53,971 nucleotides of DNA from Spirochaetales bacterium (GCA_009991955.1 JAACWS010000054.1:1-53971); one strand, 5' to 3'. Shown: positions 23,314-32,665, counted from the stretch's first letter. Numbers and translations are program-made. The notes: generated by a model from the letters alone, not told the origin.

Positions 23314-24411
23314 GTGAACTATCGCATTTTCTTGCCCTTGTACTTTCTTCTCATGTTTGGGCTTATTACTGCCCTCGGTCTGGGCTTTGGCCTTTTACTC
23401 TTTTACCTATCTTATCCTGAAGCGGGGAATATACCCGGCCTACTAGAATTTCATGGTGCAAGTCTTCTACCAGGGGTACTCATCGGGGCGTACTTGGTTA
23501 CCTGGGTCTGGTCCTGGGGAAAGATTCGGGTCCATAGTCTTTCGGGATTATTCTATGGGACCCTCTTGGTAGTTATTGGAACAGGTGCCTTAAGCTTCGC
23601 GAGTTTGGGAGCCGGAAAATTGTTTCCCGAAAACCCCTCTTACCTAGGGCACGGTTTGACCTCGGGGGTCCTTCACGGAAATAGTTATACCCTACTACGT
23701 CCTTTTGAAACCGGACCTCTTCTTATAACCAATACCTACGTTCGACAATTTGTTCCTGCCGAAAGTGGACGGTTAGTAGAATCGGTACTCTTTGACGGCG
23801 AGGCTCAAGAGCTGATTCTTCCTGGGTCTGTGGGTCCAACGGTTGGTGATGGGAATGAAGGGACTCGAATATTTGATGAGGTTAGGGGGGTTATTCGACC
23901 TCTCTCGGTAGATAATTTTGAAACTACCTTGCGGGGATCGTTAGATATCCACCCAATTTTGCGCTTTATCGCTACTGGCCTTGGGAGTATGGGGAAGATC
24001 CTGGGTTCCTACGGCCGGGAGCTGTCGGTTAGACTTTTTGTTATGGCCGGGGCCTTGAGCCTCTTATGTGCAGGGGCCGGTTTTACCCAGCGAGGGCACG
24101 GATGGCCGATCTGGGGGCCGATCTTCGGTCTCGCTCTTACCCTAGGGGGCGTGGAACTTTTCCATTTTCTTATGGAGCCGTCGATTCTTGGGGTCGCCCA
24201 GGACTTTCTTCAGCCCCGGGCCCTCGGCTACCTGGCCCCGGGTATACTTGGAGGACTGGGCCTACTATTGGCTACCCTTTCGGGGTTAACTTTGCCCCGG
24301 ACCCCTAAGACTGAACGGCCAGTAAAAAAATCAAACCGACCCAAGCGCCCTAAACAACCAGAAAAAAGGAGAGTCCCCCAAAACGTATCAAATGAGGACG
24401 AAGACGAATGA
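23314..24411 (+). CDS. Polytopic membrane protein with extracytoplasmic domain, unknown
   Basis: A 365-residue protein. About three N-terminal membrane helices (LFLPLYFLLMFGLITALGLG-type region, then LPGVLIGAYLVTWVW and GLFYGTLLVVIGTGAL) are followed by an extracytoplasmic domain (~residues 108-235), further C-terminal helices, and a basic then acidic cytoplasmic tail (Lys/Arg/Pro-rich, ending NEDEDE). The layout is faintly like LptF/LptG permeases, but no diagnostic motif was found. The open frame extends to a GTG at 23254; GTG 23314 is preferred because of the promoter placed before it. It overlaps the next gene by 4 bp. Confidence 0.72.
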   Translation: MNYRIFLPLYFLLMFGLITALGLGFGLLLFYLSYPEAGNIPGLLEFHGASLLPGVLIGAYLVTWVWSWGKIRVHSLSGLFYGTLLVVIGTGALSFASLGAGKLFPENPSYLGHGLTSGVLHGNSYTLLRPFETGPLLITNTYVRQFVPAESGRLVESVLFDGEAQELILPGSVGPTVGDGNEGTRIFDEVRGVIRPLSVDNFETTLRGSLDIHPILRFIATGLGSMGKILGSYGRELSVRLFVMAGALSLLCAGAGFTQRGHGWPIWGPIFGLALTLGGVELFHFLMEPSILGVAQDFLQPRALGYLAPGILGGLGLLLATLSGLTLPRTPKTERPVKKSNRPKRPKQPEKRRVPQNVSNEDEDE

Positions 24412-26270
24412 AAAATACCTTCCTCGTTCTCCTTTTCGTTTCTTTTTTAGTAGCGGCCTTCCTGTTACTCATAATCCACGGTTTTTTTGTTCCTTCGGTT
24501 GTCATTGCCCAATGGACTCTCAATTGGATAGGAATGGGGGTACTAAGGAGAATCCTTGAGACCGGTGGGCCAATAGTTCTTTGGGTCGCAATTCTTAGGT
24601 TCAGTCTTCTCCCCGTTTTATTCGGCGATTCAAAGCCCTTGAAGAGGGGCGAGACGGGGGAACGGGAAAGCATTCGGAATTTTAAGAAGGTTCTATGGAC
24701 CGGCACCCTTTCGATTTTCGTTCTTGGTCTGGCTTTCCTCGTATTTCATCCTATGGCAGTACGGGCTCAGGATCAAATTATCTTTCGCAGCCAGTTTGCT
24801 CGAGACCAACTTTCAAGGGCTCTCGTCTTTGAGGAGGAAGGACAGCTATTTTTTGCCTTACGGGCTGCCGAAGCTGCCCTCTACGGGGCGCAGAATTTTC
24901 CCGAGGCCCAGGTAGCTCGAGAGCGTATTCAACGGAAAGTTGCCCAAGCTCCGACACCTCCACTGGAACCTCAACCGTTATATGAGCGAAGTCTGCCCCT
25001 CAACTTGAGTTTTGCAGAACTTGTGGCAAGGGCGAGAAACTTCTTGGCCGAAGAAGACTTTTTTTCTGCGGTATTTTACGCCGATCAGGCTCTTTTACTT
25101 TCAGGATTCGAGACTAGGCAGGATGCCCTGGCTATTCGGCAGGAAGCTCGACGAAGAATTCTTGCTATCGATCTTTCCGGGGGGGATGCCCGGGCCCAAG
25201 AGGTATTTTTTGCCAAGCGAGATTCCCTAAGGGCCTATGAAGAGGGTCGATTCATCGAGAGCTACTACATAATGAAAGCCCTCGAAGATATTGATCCCCT
25301 TGACGGAGATGTGTTGGAGTGGTTTCCTCGAATACAACAGGCTCTACGAGAGGCAAATTTCTTCCTGGATGAGGCGGTCGAAGCCTTGTCGAAGGGATCT
25401 CAAGGACCTCCAGTTGCGTGGCAAGAGGTAGGGGCCGACGGAAGCCGAATATGGGTATACTCCGCAGCGATGTACGCCGAGTACCAGGTTCGATTTCCGC
25501 CCGGATCTATGCTCGAAGTTCAGCTTGCCCGGGAAGAAGAGACTAATTCTGGGGCCCGGGGTCGATTGCAAAATCATTTCTTGTACGATTTGGAAATTGC
25601 GGTTATCGATCGGGAGTCGGGGGCCCTCGTCGCCCAGGGGTTTGTACCCTTTGGTAAGGCAGTGCTCAATAGCATGGAGGAGGGAGAGCCGGTCTGGCAC
25701 CTCCAGACCATCGGCATTACTCAAGCCCGGCCCGAAGACCGGAATGAGCTTCGCTGGGTGGGCGATGTGGAGCAGATCCGTTCAGACAAAGACGAACTTT
25801 TCTGGGTCCACGGACTACTGCGTCTGCCCTTGGATCCGCCAAACCTCTTGTCGGCTGGGACTCTTTCATCCTCGGCCCAGGGGCTGAATTTGGCCCAGCT
25901 TTTTGGGGCGGTCACCCAGGCAGGTAGGTTAGGCTACGAGACCCTGGCCCTCGAGACCGAATTTCTCCACCGGGGACAGAGAATTTTCTTGGATCTACTC
26001 ATGTTTGTAGTGGCGCTGGGTTGGGGGTGGTCTCATCGAGTGCGAGTTCCGGGGGTCTACCTCATTTTTGGATTTGCATCCCTGCCCTTGGTGATGGTTA
26101 TGACCGTGGGGTTGCACTTTTTTGTCCTTTGGATTTTCCGAATTGGGGGTGCGGCCTTGCTGTTGGCCCTGGGATTTATTCCAGGCCTCGCTCTATGGGT
26201 TGTTCTCTCGTTAATTCTGCTGGTTGTTTCGGCAACAATCGTGAACGTACGGTATGGACATTCCCACTAA
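24408..26270 (+). CDS. Large membrane protein with TPR-like extracytoplasmic region, unknown
   Basis: A 620-residue protein. N-terminal membrane helices occur at ~3-35, ~50-72 and ~95-118. A helical repeat region (~130-330) contains Ala-rich tetratricopeptide-like motifs such as FFALRAAEAALYGAQNF and FFSAVFYADQALLLSG. A beta-rich region (~345-500) follows, then three C-terminal helices (~525-615). No catalytic motif is visible. It lies between a membrane protein and a TerB/J-domain protein with overlaps on both sides, so the three probably form one envelope complex. Function unknown. Confidence 0.75.
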   Translation: MKNTFLVLLFVSFLVAAFLLLIIHGFFVPSVVIAQWTLNWIGMGVLRRILETGGPIVLWVAILRFSLLPVLFGDSKPLKRGETGERESIRNFKKVLWTGTLSIFVLGLAFLVFHPMAVRAQDQIIFRSQFARDQLSRALVFEEEGQLFFALRAAEAALYGAQNFPEAQVARERIQRKVAQAPTPPLEPQPLYERSLPLNLSFAELVARARNFLAEEDFFSAVFYADQALLLSGFETRQDALAIRQEARRRILAIDLSGGDARAQEVFFAKRDSLRAYEEGRFIESYYIMKALEDIDPLDGDVLEWFPRIQQALREANFFLDEAVEALSKGSQGPPVAWQEVGADGSRIWVYSAAMYAEYQVRFPPGSMLEVQLAREEETNSGARGRLQNHFLYDLEIAVIDRESGALVAQGFVPFGKAVLNSMEEGEPVWHLQTIGITQARPEDRNELRWVGDVEQIRSDKDELFWVHGLLRLPLDPPNLLSAGTLSSSAQGLNLAQLFGAVTQAGRLGYETLALETEFLHRGQRIFLDLLMFVVALGWGWSHRVRVPGVYLIFGFASLPLVMVMTVGLHFFVLWIFRIGGAALLLALGFIPGLALWVVLSLILLVVSATIVNVRYGHSH

Positions 26271-27024
26271 GAGGCTTTCGTCGATTCTCGCCTTCGGGTT
26301 TGGAATCTTAGGTCTTGGTCTCGGTTGGTTTGGGACGGTTTTTGGTGCTCTTGGGGGATTTGTCCTTGGGGAATTATTTCGCCGGCTATGGACTCCTTTC
26401 CAATTTGGGCGGATTTATTCTAACCCCGACAGAATAGCTTCCCTAAGTCTCGTCGAGGCTTGTCTGGGAGCTGGAGCTCTTGGATTTATACCTAACCCAC
26501 CGACTGATACCCAAATCTCCGAGTTTTCGACATTCTTGGCCCAGAGAGATCTGAATTCCTATACCGACGATGTTCTTGAAAAGTACTTTGGCCTATCCCA
26601 AGACCGATTATTAGGATTAGCGAGGAACCCGTGTTTCCGTTCATCGGCCGATCTTGAGAGGTTAGAGCTCTTATGCACCCTGTATCGTCTAGGGGCGAAC
26701 AGTCCAAAGGGAACGGATCCACTTTTTTTTCAAGCGATGGTAGCCTTGGGGGAGGTTTGGGGCATTGCTCCCCAGCGAGTTCAGGGACTATTTCTTTCGG
26801 GTCGCTGGTATCCTTCCTACGAGGCCCTGGCGATTCTGGGGCTCAACCCGGGAGTCGATTTTGCCCAGGTAAAGAAGAGGTACCGGGAGTTAGTGAGTTC
26901 GTACCATCCCGATACCCGGCTCCACCATATTCAGGAATCTCCGGATCCTGATGCGGAGTTTGTGCGGGTTCAGGAGGCCTATCAGGAGCTAGAACGCCAG
27001 GCAAGGTTACCCTTGGATTGGTGA
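26254..27024 (+). CDS. Membrane-anchored TerB/J-domain co-chaperone (DjlA-like)
   Basis: A 256-residue protein. A glycine-rich membrane helix at ~9-42 is followed by a helical TerB-like domain (~60-180; LVEACLGAGALGF, LELLCTLYRLG) and a C-terminal J domain (~188-252) with the HPD motif at 218-220. The order matches DjlA, which stimulates DnaK at the inner membrane. It overlaps the upstream gene by 17 bp. Therefore DnaK is probably recruited to whatever the two preceding membrane proteins do. A short hairpin follows the stop. Confidence 0.85.
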   Translation: MDIPTKRLSSILAFGFGILGLGLGWFGTVFGALGGFVLGELFRRLWTPFQFGRIYSNPDRIASLSLVEACLGAGALGFIPNPPTDTQISEFSTFLAQRDLNSYTDDVLEKYFGLSQDRLLGLARNPCFRSSADLERLELLCTLYRLGANSPKGTDPLFFQAMVALGEVWGIAPQRVQGLFLSGRWYPSYEALAILGLNPGVDFAQVKKRYRELVSSYHPDTRLHHIQESPDPDAEFVRVQEAYQELERQARLPLDW

Positions 27025-27040
27025 TCTTTCCCGATCACCA
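27019..27040. terminator. Hairpin between convergent gene ends
   Basis: TGGTGATC, a six-base loop and GATCACCA form a perfect 8-bp stem overlapping the DjlA-like stop and lying just after the murA stop. No T-run follows on either strand, so it is only a possible terminator. Confidence 0.45.
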
Positions 27041-27043
27041 TCC

Positions 27044-28327
27044 TTAGTTTTCTACCCGCTGAATGCGCGCGCCCAGGTCCCGGAGGCGGCTGGCGAGGTT
27101 TTCATATCCCCTTTCAATTTGGTAGATGTTTTGAATAGAACTTTGACCCTCGGCGGCTAGGGCCGCAATAACCATTGCCATTCCGGCCCTAACGTCCGGG
27201 CTCACCAGTTCGCTTCCCGATAATCGGGCGGGGCCAGAGATAACAGCCCGGTGGGGGTCGCAGAGGACAATGCGGGCTCCCATACCAATGAGCTTGTCTA
27301 CAAAGAACATCCGGCTTTCGAACATCTTCTCGTGGATGAGGACGGTACCTTCGGCCTGGGTGGCGACGGTGATAATTATGCTCATGAGGTCGGGCGGGAA
27401 GCCCGGCCAAGGGGCGTCGTCGATCTTGGGTATCATACCCCCCAAATCGGGGATGACCCGCAATTGCTGACCTCGAGGAATATGAATTGTGGACCCCTCG
27501 GTCTCCCAGCGGACCCCTAACTTGCCGAAGCCCAACTTAATCATTTTTAGGTGCCGTGGATCTGTGCCGGTAATAGTCAAATCACCTCGGGTAACCGCCG
27601 CCAATCCGATAAAACTACCGACCTCCATAAAGTCAGCCCCGATTGAAAATTCGGTTCCGCCGAGTTTTTTCACCCCTTGGATAGTAAGAATATTGCTTCC
27701 AATCCCCCTAATGTCTGCGCCCATAGAGTTGAGCATGAGGCAGAGGTCCTGAATATGGGGTTCACTGGCCGCATTCTCGATGACCGTTTTTCCTTCGGCT
27801 AGGACCGCTGCCATAATGGCATTTTCGGTAGCCGTAACCGATGCCTCGTCGAGGAAGAGGTCGACCCCGACGAGTTTGTTGGAGGTAATTGAAAAGACCC
27901 CATCTATATCGACCCGAGCGCCTAGGGCCTCGAGGGCCAAAAAGTGGGTATCAAGCCTTCGCCGGCCGATGACGTCCCCTCCCGGGGGGGGTAAAATAAT
28001 CTTTCCTGTTCGGGCCACCATAGGACCGGCGAAGAGGATACTGGCTCGGACCTTCTTGGACAGATCCAGTGGGATTTCGGAACTTCGAATATTGGAACAA
28101 TGGACCCTATACACCCCGGGCTGGTCACCCGGTTGGACGGTGGCTCCCAGACGGGAGAGGACCTGGAACATGACCTCGACGTCTTCGATATCGGGTACAT
28201 TTTTCAGAATTACCGGTTCATCGGTCAGAAGGGTAGCCGCTATACAAGGGAGGGCTGCGTTTTTGTTGCCACTGGCTTTGACGGTTCCAGATATAGGAAA
28301 TCCGCCTTCAATGATGTACTTGTGCAT
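27044..28327 (-). CDS. murA: UDP-N-acetylglucosamine 1-carboxyvinyltransferase, Asp-type active site
   Basis: A 427-residue MurA, first committed enzyme of peptidoglycan synthesis (PEP + UDP-GlcNAc). NKNAALP with Lys22 and the later catalytic segments are present. The active-site loop reads PPPGGDVIGRRRLD, with Asp118 at the position of the E. coli nucleophile Cys115. This C-to-D change is known to make MurA insensitive to fosfomycin (Mycobacterium, Chlamydia, Borrelia). The promoter region is shared with lysC on the other strand. A -10-like TATACC ends 6 nt before ATG 28327, suggesting a leaderless or near-leaderless message. Confidence 0.97.
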   Translation of the reverse strand: MHKYIIEGGFPISGTVKASGNKNAALPCIAATLLTDEPVILKNVPDIEDVEVMFQVLSRLGATVQPGDQPGVYRVHCSNIRSSEIPLDLSKKVRASILFAGPMVARTGKIILPPPGGDVIGRRRLDTHFLALEALGARVDIDGVFSITSNKLVGVDLFLDEASVTATENAIMAAVLAEGKTVIENAASEPHIQDLCLMLNSMGADIRGIGSNILTIQGVKKLGGTEFSIGADFMEVGSFIGLAAVTRGDLTITGTDPRHLKMIKLGFGKLGVRWETEGSTIHIPRGQQLRVIPDLGGMIPKIDDAPWPGFPPDLMSIIITVATQAEGTVLIHEKMFESRMFFVDKLIGMGARIVLCDPHRAVISGPARLSGSELVSPDVRAGMAMVIAALAAEGQSSIQNIYQIERGYENLASRLRDLGARIQRVEN

Positions 28328-28333
28328 AGTCGG

Positions 28334-28365
28334 GGTATATTCATGGAATCCCCCAGAATTGTCAA
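28334..28365 (-). promoter_or_regulatory. Promoter of murA, possibly leaderless
   Basis: On the minus strand TTGACA (28365-28360) and TATACC (28339-28334) are 20 bp apart, longer than usual. An AATATA shifted by 2 bp would give 18 bp. The -10 ends 6 nt before the ATG. Confidence 0.5.
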
Positions 28366-28387
28366 TGAATTGGATTCCTTGTATAGT
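28359..28387 (+). promoter_or_regulatory. Promoter of the lysC-thrC operon, predicted near-leaderless
   Basis: TTGTCA (28359-28364), 17 bp and TATAGT (28382-28387) stand 8 nt before ATG 28396. Its -35 overlaps the murA -35 on the opposite strand by five bases. Confidence 0.7.
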
Positions 28388-28395
28388 TTGGTCTT

Positions 28396-29844
28396 ATGAA
28401 GATTTTGAAATTCGGCGGTACATCGGTCAAGGATGCGGGGCATATCCGGTCAATGGTAGATATTTTGGCCCGGCTCCGTACCCAGGAGTCCGGGGGGTTC
28501 CACGTCGTTTGTTCGGCGATGAAGGGTATTACCGATCAACTTATAACCATTGCCCGCACCGCCGAGGCGGGGGATCAGTCGTACAAGGCCCAAATTGAGG
28601 CTATTGGGAAGCGTCAGCAAGAGGCAGTTGCAGACCTATTTGCTCCCGAGGGCCTGGATGATCGAGATAATCAGCGCCTGACTTCTGAGGTCCTGGCAGC
28701 CCTCGCTCGAAAAATGAACGAGCTACGAGACATTTGTCACGGCGTATTCCTTGTCCGGGAGTGCAGCCTGCGGAGTTTGGACTTGGTGATGAGCTTTGGA
28801 GAGCGATTGAACAACTACCTCGTTGCCCGGTACTTGGATTCCCTCGGAATTCCATCGGTGTACGTAGATGCCCGGGCCCTGGTAATTACCGACGACAGTC
28901 ATGGGAGGGGCGTAGTACAGTTTGAACGGACAAATACTCGTATTCGTGATTATTTCTCGAACCAGGTTCTCGAAGGAATGATAGCCGTCATAACCGGCTT
29001 TATTGGAAGCACCGAAAAGGGAATTACTACCACCCTCGGGCGTAACGGGTCTGACTATACGGCGAGCATTTTTGGAGCAGCCCTGGGGTGTAGCGATATA
29101 GAAATTTGGACCGATGTAGATGGAGTTCTGGAAGCAGACCCTCGGGTTGTCCCCGGGGCCCAGGTTATCGATGATCTGTCGATAGAAGAAGCCATGGAAA
29201 TGAGCTACTTCGGAGCGGAGGTACTACATCCTTCGACCATGCTTCCGGCGGTGGAAACCAATATTCCTATCTGGATAAAAAACACCATGAATCCAATCGT
29301 TCGGGGAACTCGGATTTCCCGAAACCCTTCGACAACCCGGCAATCGAGGGTAACCGGAATAGCCTCGATTCCAAAAGTTACAATGATCAACCTGGTCGGA
29401 GGGGGACTCATTGGTAGTAAGGGAATAGCAGGAAAAATCTTTGGTGCCCTGGGACGATCGGATGCCAATATTATCATGATTAGCCAGGCCTCCAGTGAAC
29501 ATTCCATTTGTGTGGTTATACGGGAAGAAGAATTAACCGGGGCAAAGAAGGCTCTCCAGTCCGAGTTAGCCCACGAGCTTCGGGTAAAACAGATTCAAAA
29601 TATTGAGATTACACCCAACCTGGAGGTGGTTTCTATTATCGGCGGTGGTATGCGGGGCACCCCGGGGGTGTCGGGTAAGCTCTTTTCGAGCCTCGGCCAG
29701 GCAGGGGTCAATGTGGTAGCTATTGCCCAGGGTAGTTCGGAAATGAATATTAGCCTTGTAATCCATTCAAAAGATCACTCCAACGCCCTTCAGGCAATTC
29801 ATCGGGGATTTTTCGCCCCCGATGCCCAGGATGTCACCCCATGA
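28396..29844 (+). CDS. lysC: Aspartate kinase (monofunctional, two ACT domains)
   Basis: A 482-residue aspartokinase that phosphorylates aspartate, the entry to threonine, methionine and lysine synthesis. KFGGTSV lies at 5-11, the kinase core has MSFGERLNNYL and GRNGSDYTASIFGAAL, and two ACT regulatory domains occupy ~325-480. The length and ACT sequences resemble AKIII/ThrA-type enzymes, but there is no homoserine dehydrogenase domain. It overlaps thrC by 4 bp, consistent with feedback control by threonine, although this is inferred. No ribosome site precedes the ATG. Confidence 0.96.
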   Translation: MKILKFGGTSVKDAGHIRSMVDILARLRTQESGGFHVVCSAMKGITDQLITIARTAEAGDQSYKAQIEAIGKRQQEAVADLFAPEGLDDRDNQRLTSEVLAALARKMNELRDICHGVFLVRECSLRSLDLVMSFGERLNNYLVARYLDSLGIPSVYVDARALVITDDSHGRGVVQFERTNTRIRDYFSNQVLEGMIAVITGFIGSTEKGITTTLGRNGSDYTASIFGAALGCSDIEIWTDVDGVLEADPRVVPGAQVIDDLSIEEAMEMSYFGAEVLHPSTMLPAVETNIPIWIKNTMNPIVRGTRISRNPSTTRQSRVTGIASIPKVTMINLVGGGLIGSKGIAGKIFGALGRSDANIIMISQASSEHSICVVIREEELTGAKKALQSELAHELRVKQIQNIEITPNLEVVSIIGGGMRGTPGVSGKLFSSLGQAGVNVVAIAQGSSEMNISLVIHSKDHSNALQAIHRGFFAPDAQDVTP

Positions 29845-31151
29845 TTTGTGTTTCGACCCGTAACCCCAACCGCGAGGTAAGCTTTCGAGATGCGATTTTT
29901 GAAGGACTGGCCCCCGATGGTGGTTTATATGTACCAAAGGACCCCCCACACTTACGAGACCTTATACTAAGCTTCAGCCCCGCTACCTCCTTCGTGGAAA
30001 TCGCCGCCCAAACGACCTTTGCCCTTTTGGAGGGGGAACTTACCGAGGCCCAGTGTCGAACCTTGGCCCAGGAGGCCTTTCCTTTTTCACCTTCCCTGCG
30101 GACCTTGGAACCTGCCCATTTGTTACTCGAGCTCTTTCATGGTCCCAGCTGCGCGTTTAAGGACTTTGGAGCCAGCTTCCTGGCCGGGGCAATGAAGGCC
30201 TTTTTGAATCAAGAAAAGCGGCGAGCAATTATCTTAACCGCTACCAGTGGTGATACCGGGAGCGCGGTTGCCCAGGCCTTTCACGGCAAGGAGGGCATCG
30301 ATGTAGTCATCTTGTATCCTTCGGGTCGGGTAAGCCCGAGCCAAGAGCTGCAACTGACGACCGTCGGAGGGAACGTCCATGCTTTGGAGGTCCAGGGTAG
30401 CTTCGACGACTGCCAGCGCTTGGTAAAGGATGCCTTTCAGGATCCCTTTTTGAATTCCCACTACCCCCTGACCAGCGCAAATTCAATCAACCTGGGCCGC
30501 CTTTTGCCCCAAAGCTTCTACTACCTTTGGGCTTTTGCCCAGATAAAAAATCAGGTTACCGATGATGTGTACTTTTGTGTTCCCAGCGGAAATTTTGGCA
30601 ACCTAACTGCAGGAATTATGGCCTGGACCTGGGGTTTGCCGGTGGAAGGGTTCATTGGGGCCACAAATAGGAACGACGGGGTTCCCCAATATTTAGAAAC
30701 TGGGACCTTTCGGGCCAAACCCTCGGTAGCAACCCCTGCCAATGCGATGGATGTTGGCAATCCTTCAAATCTCGAGCGACTACAACACATTTTTGATGGT
30801 GACGTGAATCGGATGCGAACCCTCATTCATGGGTGGTCCCAGGACGATGCATCCCTACTATCGACCATGGCTCAGGTGTATAGAGACAAGAGCTTGTTTC
30901 TGTGCCCTCATACGGCTGTGGGTGTTCGTTCGGCCCAGGAGTTTGCCCTGGCGAACACTACGAGGGGAGATATGATTTTGACCCTTGGGACCGCAGACCC
31001 GGGTAAGTTCGAAGAGGTAGTGGTCCAGGCAACGGGCAAAAAGCCCCCAATTCCGGCCCGGTTAGGTGAGTTTATGACCCGAAAAAAACAGTCCACTCTT
31101 GTACAGCCGGAGTTAGGGGAACTGAAACGTTTTTTGGAACGCCTAACTTAG
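29841..31151 (+). CDS. thrC: Threonine synthase
   Basis: A 436-residue PLP enzyme converting O-phosphohomoserine to threonine. The N-terminal STRNPNREVSFRDAI and GLAPDGGLYVP are typical of the E. coli-like class. The PLP Lys is in SCAFKDFGASF (Lys107), and TATSGDTGSAVAQAF follows. Translationally coupled to lysC. The end overlaps the convergent trkH by 4 bp. Confidence 0.97.
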   Translation: MICVSTRNPNREVSFRDAIFEGLAPDGGLYVPKDPPHLRDLILSFSPATSFVEIAAQTTFALLEGELTEAQCRTLAQEAFPFSPSLRTLEPAHLLLELFHGPSCAFKDFGASFLAGAMKAFLNQEKRRAIILTATSGDTGSAVAQAFHGKEGIDVVILYPSGRVSPSQELQLTTVGGNVHALEVQGSFDDCQRLVKDAFQDPFLNSHYPLTSANSINLGRLLPQSFYYLWAFAQIKNQVTDDVYFCVPSGNFGNLTAGIMAWTWGLPVEGFIGATNRNDGVPQYLETGTFRAKPSVATPANAMDVGNPSNLERLQHIFDGDVNRMRTLIHGWSQDDASLLSTMAQVYRDKSLFLCPHTAVGVRSAQEFALANTTRGDMILTLGTADPGKFEEVVVQATGKKPPIPARLGEFMTRKKQSTLVQPELGELKRFLERLT

Positions 31152-32665
31152 CTGCGTTTCCAGAACATTGGGGTAAAGATTACTAACACGCTGTAGATTT
31201 CTAGCCTGCCTAACATCATACCAAAACTCAGAATCCACAGCAGCCAACCTGGCATGTGGGCGTAGTTCATAGTTGGCCCTACCGAACCAAAACCTGGACC
31301 GATGTTTCCAAGAATTGCCAAAGCCGTTGAGAAACTGGACACGAGGTCTTCTCCCGCCCAAGCTACCGCCGAGGTTATAAGCAGGAGAATGCCAATGTAG
31401 AGAAATACGAATCCACTTATTGCCTCTATGCTGTCGTCTTGCAGGGGCCGATCATTCATGCGCAGGGTAAAAACCCCCCGAGGCTCCAGGAGCTTCTTGA
31501 AATGAAGCGCTGCGAGTTTGAAGAGAATAACCAAGCGAATCACCTTAATTCCTCCCCCTGTAGACCCCGAAGATCCACCGACAAACATGAGAAAAAAGAG
31601 AATCGAACGAGAAAACATAGGCCACTGGTCGTAGTCTGCAGTAGCAAAACCCGTGGTTGTCATTATAGAAGCGGTTTGGAAAGTTCCAAATTGTAATGCT
31701 TCGCCCAAGACCCTATAGGTTCCCGAATAGTAGAGGTTGGCGACTAACAGAAAGGTAGCCCCGAGGTATATGGCCAGGTACGCCCGAAGCTCGGAGTTTT
31801 TGGACAGACTCGTAAGAGAGCCGGTGAAGAGTCGATGGAAGAGGGTAAAATTGATACCTGCTAAAATCATGAAAAGGGTAATTACCCAATGTATGTAGGG
31901 AGAAGAAAAGGCGGCAATACTCGCATTTCGGGAAGAAAATCCACCGGTAGCGAGAGTTCCAAAGGTGTGAATGAGAGCGTCGATAAAGTCCATTCCACCG
32001 AACATGAGAAGAATTGTCTGTACAATGGTAAACCCAAGGTAGATGGCCCATAAAATTTTTGCAGTCTCGGTTATTCGGGGGGTAATCCGGTCGACCGTTG
32101 GCCCCGGTGCCTCGGCTCGAACCAGATGAAATCCACCAACCCCCAGAAGGGGGAAAAGAGCAACCGTTAGTACAACGATACCCATTCCCCCAAGCCAGTG
32201 GGTTATGCCCCGCCATAATAAGAGACTCCGGGGTAGGGACTCTATGTTGGTCAATATTGAGGCTCCGGTGGTAGTAAACCCAGACATAGTTTCAAAAAAG
32301 CTGCGGGTAAACGATGGTATTTCCTGGGAAAGGAAAAACGGTAAGGCACCAAGGGCACTCGCTCCTAACCAAGCCAGGGTGACAAACAAGAAACCTCCTC
32401 TGACGGTGAGGTTCCCCTTAGGCCGGGCGATTATTCCCCGAAGGCCCCCAGAGGCCATACTTTTTTCTCTATGGAACCGTTCTGAAGTCTTTCGAAAAAT
32501 TAACTGACCAGCAAAAAATCCTAAAGACCCGAGGATTGGCAAGACAAATGCCCCAAGCATCTCATACTCTCTCAAAGCCAGGGCCGCAAAAAGGGGGAGA
32601 AGGAGAAAGGCTGAGAGAATGAGAAAGAAAAATCCCAAAAGTCGAATTACAACTCCAAGGCTCAC
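31148..32665 (-). CDS. trkH: Trk potassium uptake membrane subunit
   Basis: A 505-residue TrkH-type K+ transporter with about ten membrane helices. The four pore-loop filters are visible as SGFTTTGAS, TLATGGFSS, MTTTGFATA and GNIGPGFGS, each with its central Gly. It works with the cytoplasmic gating protein TrkA, whose gene precedes it by 13 bp on the same strand. It is the final gene of the SRPBCC-trkA-trkH operon. Ends at a 4-bp overlap with thrC. Confidence 0.96.
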   Translation of the reverse strand: MSLGVVIRLLGFFFLILSAFLLLPLFAALALREYEMLGAFVLPILGSLGFFAGQLIFRKTSERFHREKSMASGGLRGIIARPKGNLTVRGGFLFVTLAWLGASALGALPFFLSQEIPSFTRSFFETMSGFTTTGASILTNIESLPRSLLLWRGITHWLGGMGIVVLTVALFPLLGVGGFHLVRAEAPGPTVDRITPRITETAKILWAIYLGFTIVQTILLMFGGMDFIDALIHTFGTLATGGFSSRNASIAAFSSPYIHWVITLFMILAGINFTLFHRLFTGSLTSLSKNSELRAYLAIYLGATFLLVANLYYSGTYRVLGEALQFGTFQTASIMTTTGFATADYDQWPMFSRSILFFLMFVGGSSGSTGGGIKVIRLVILFKLAALHFKKLLEPRGVFTLRMNDRPLQDDSIEAISGFVFLYIGILLLITSAVAWAGEDLVSSFSTALAILGNIGPGFGSVGPTMNYAHMPGWLLWILSFGMMLGRLEIYSVLVIFTPMFWKRS

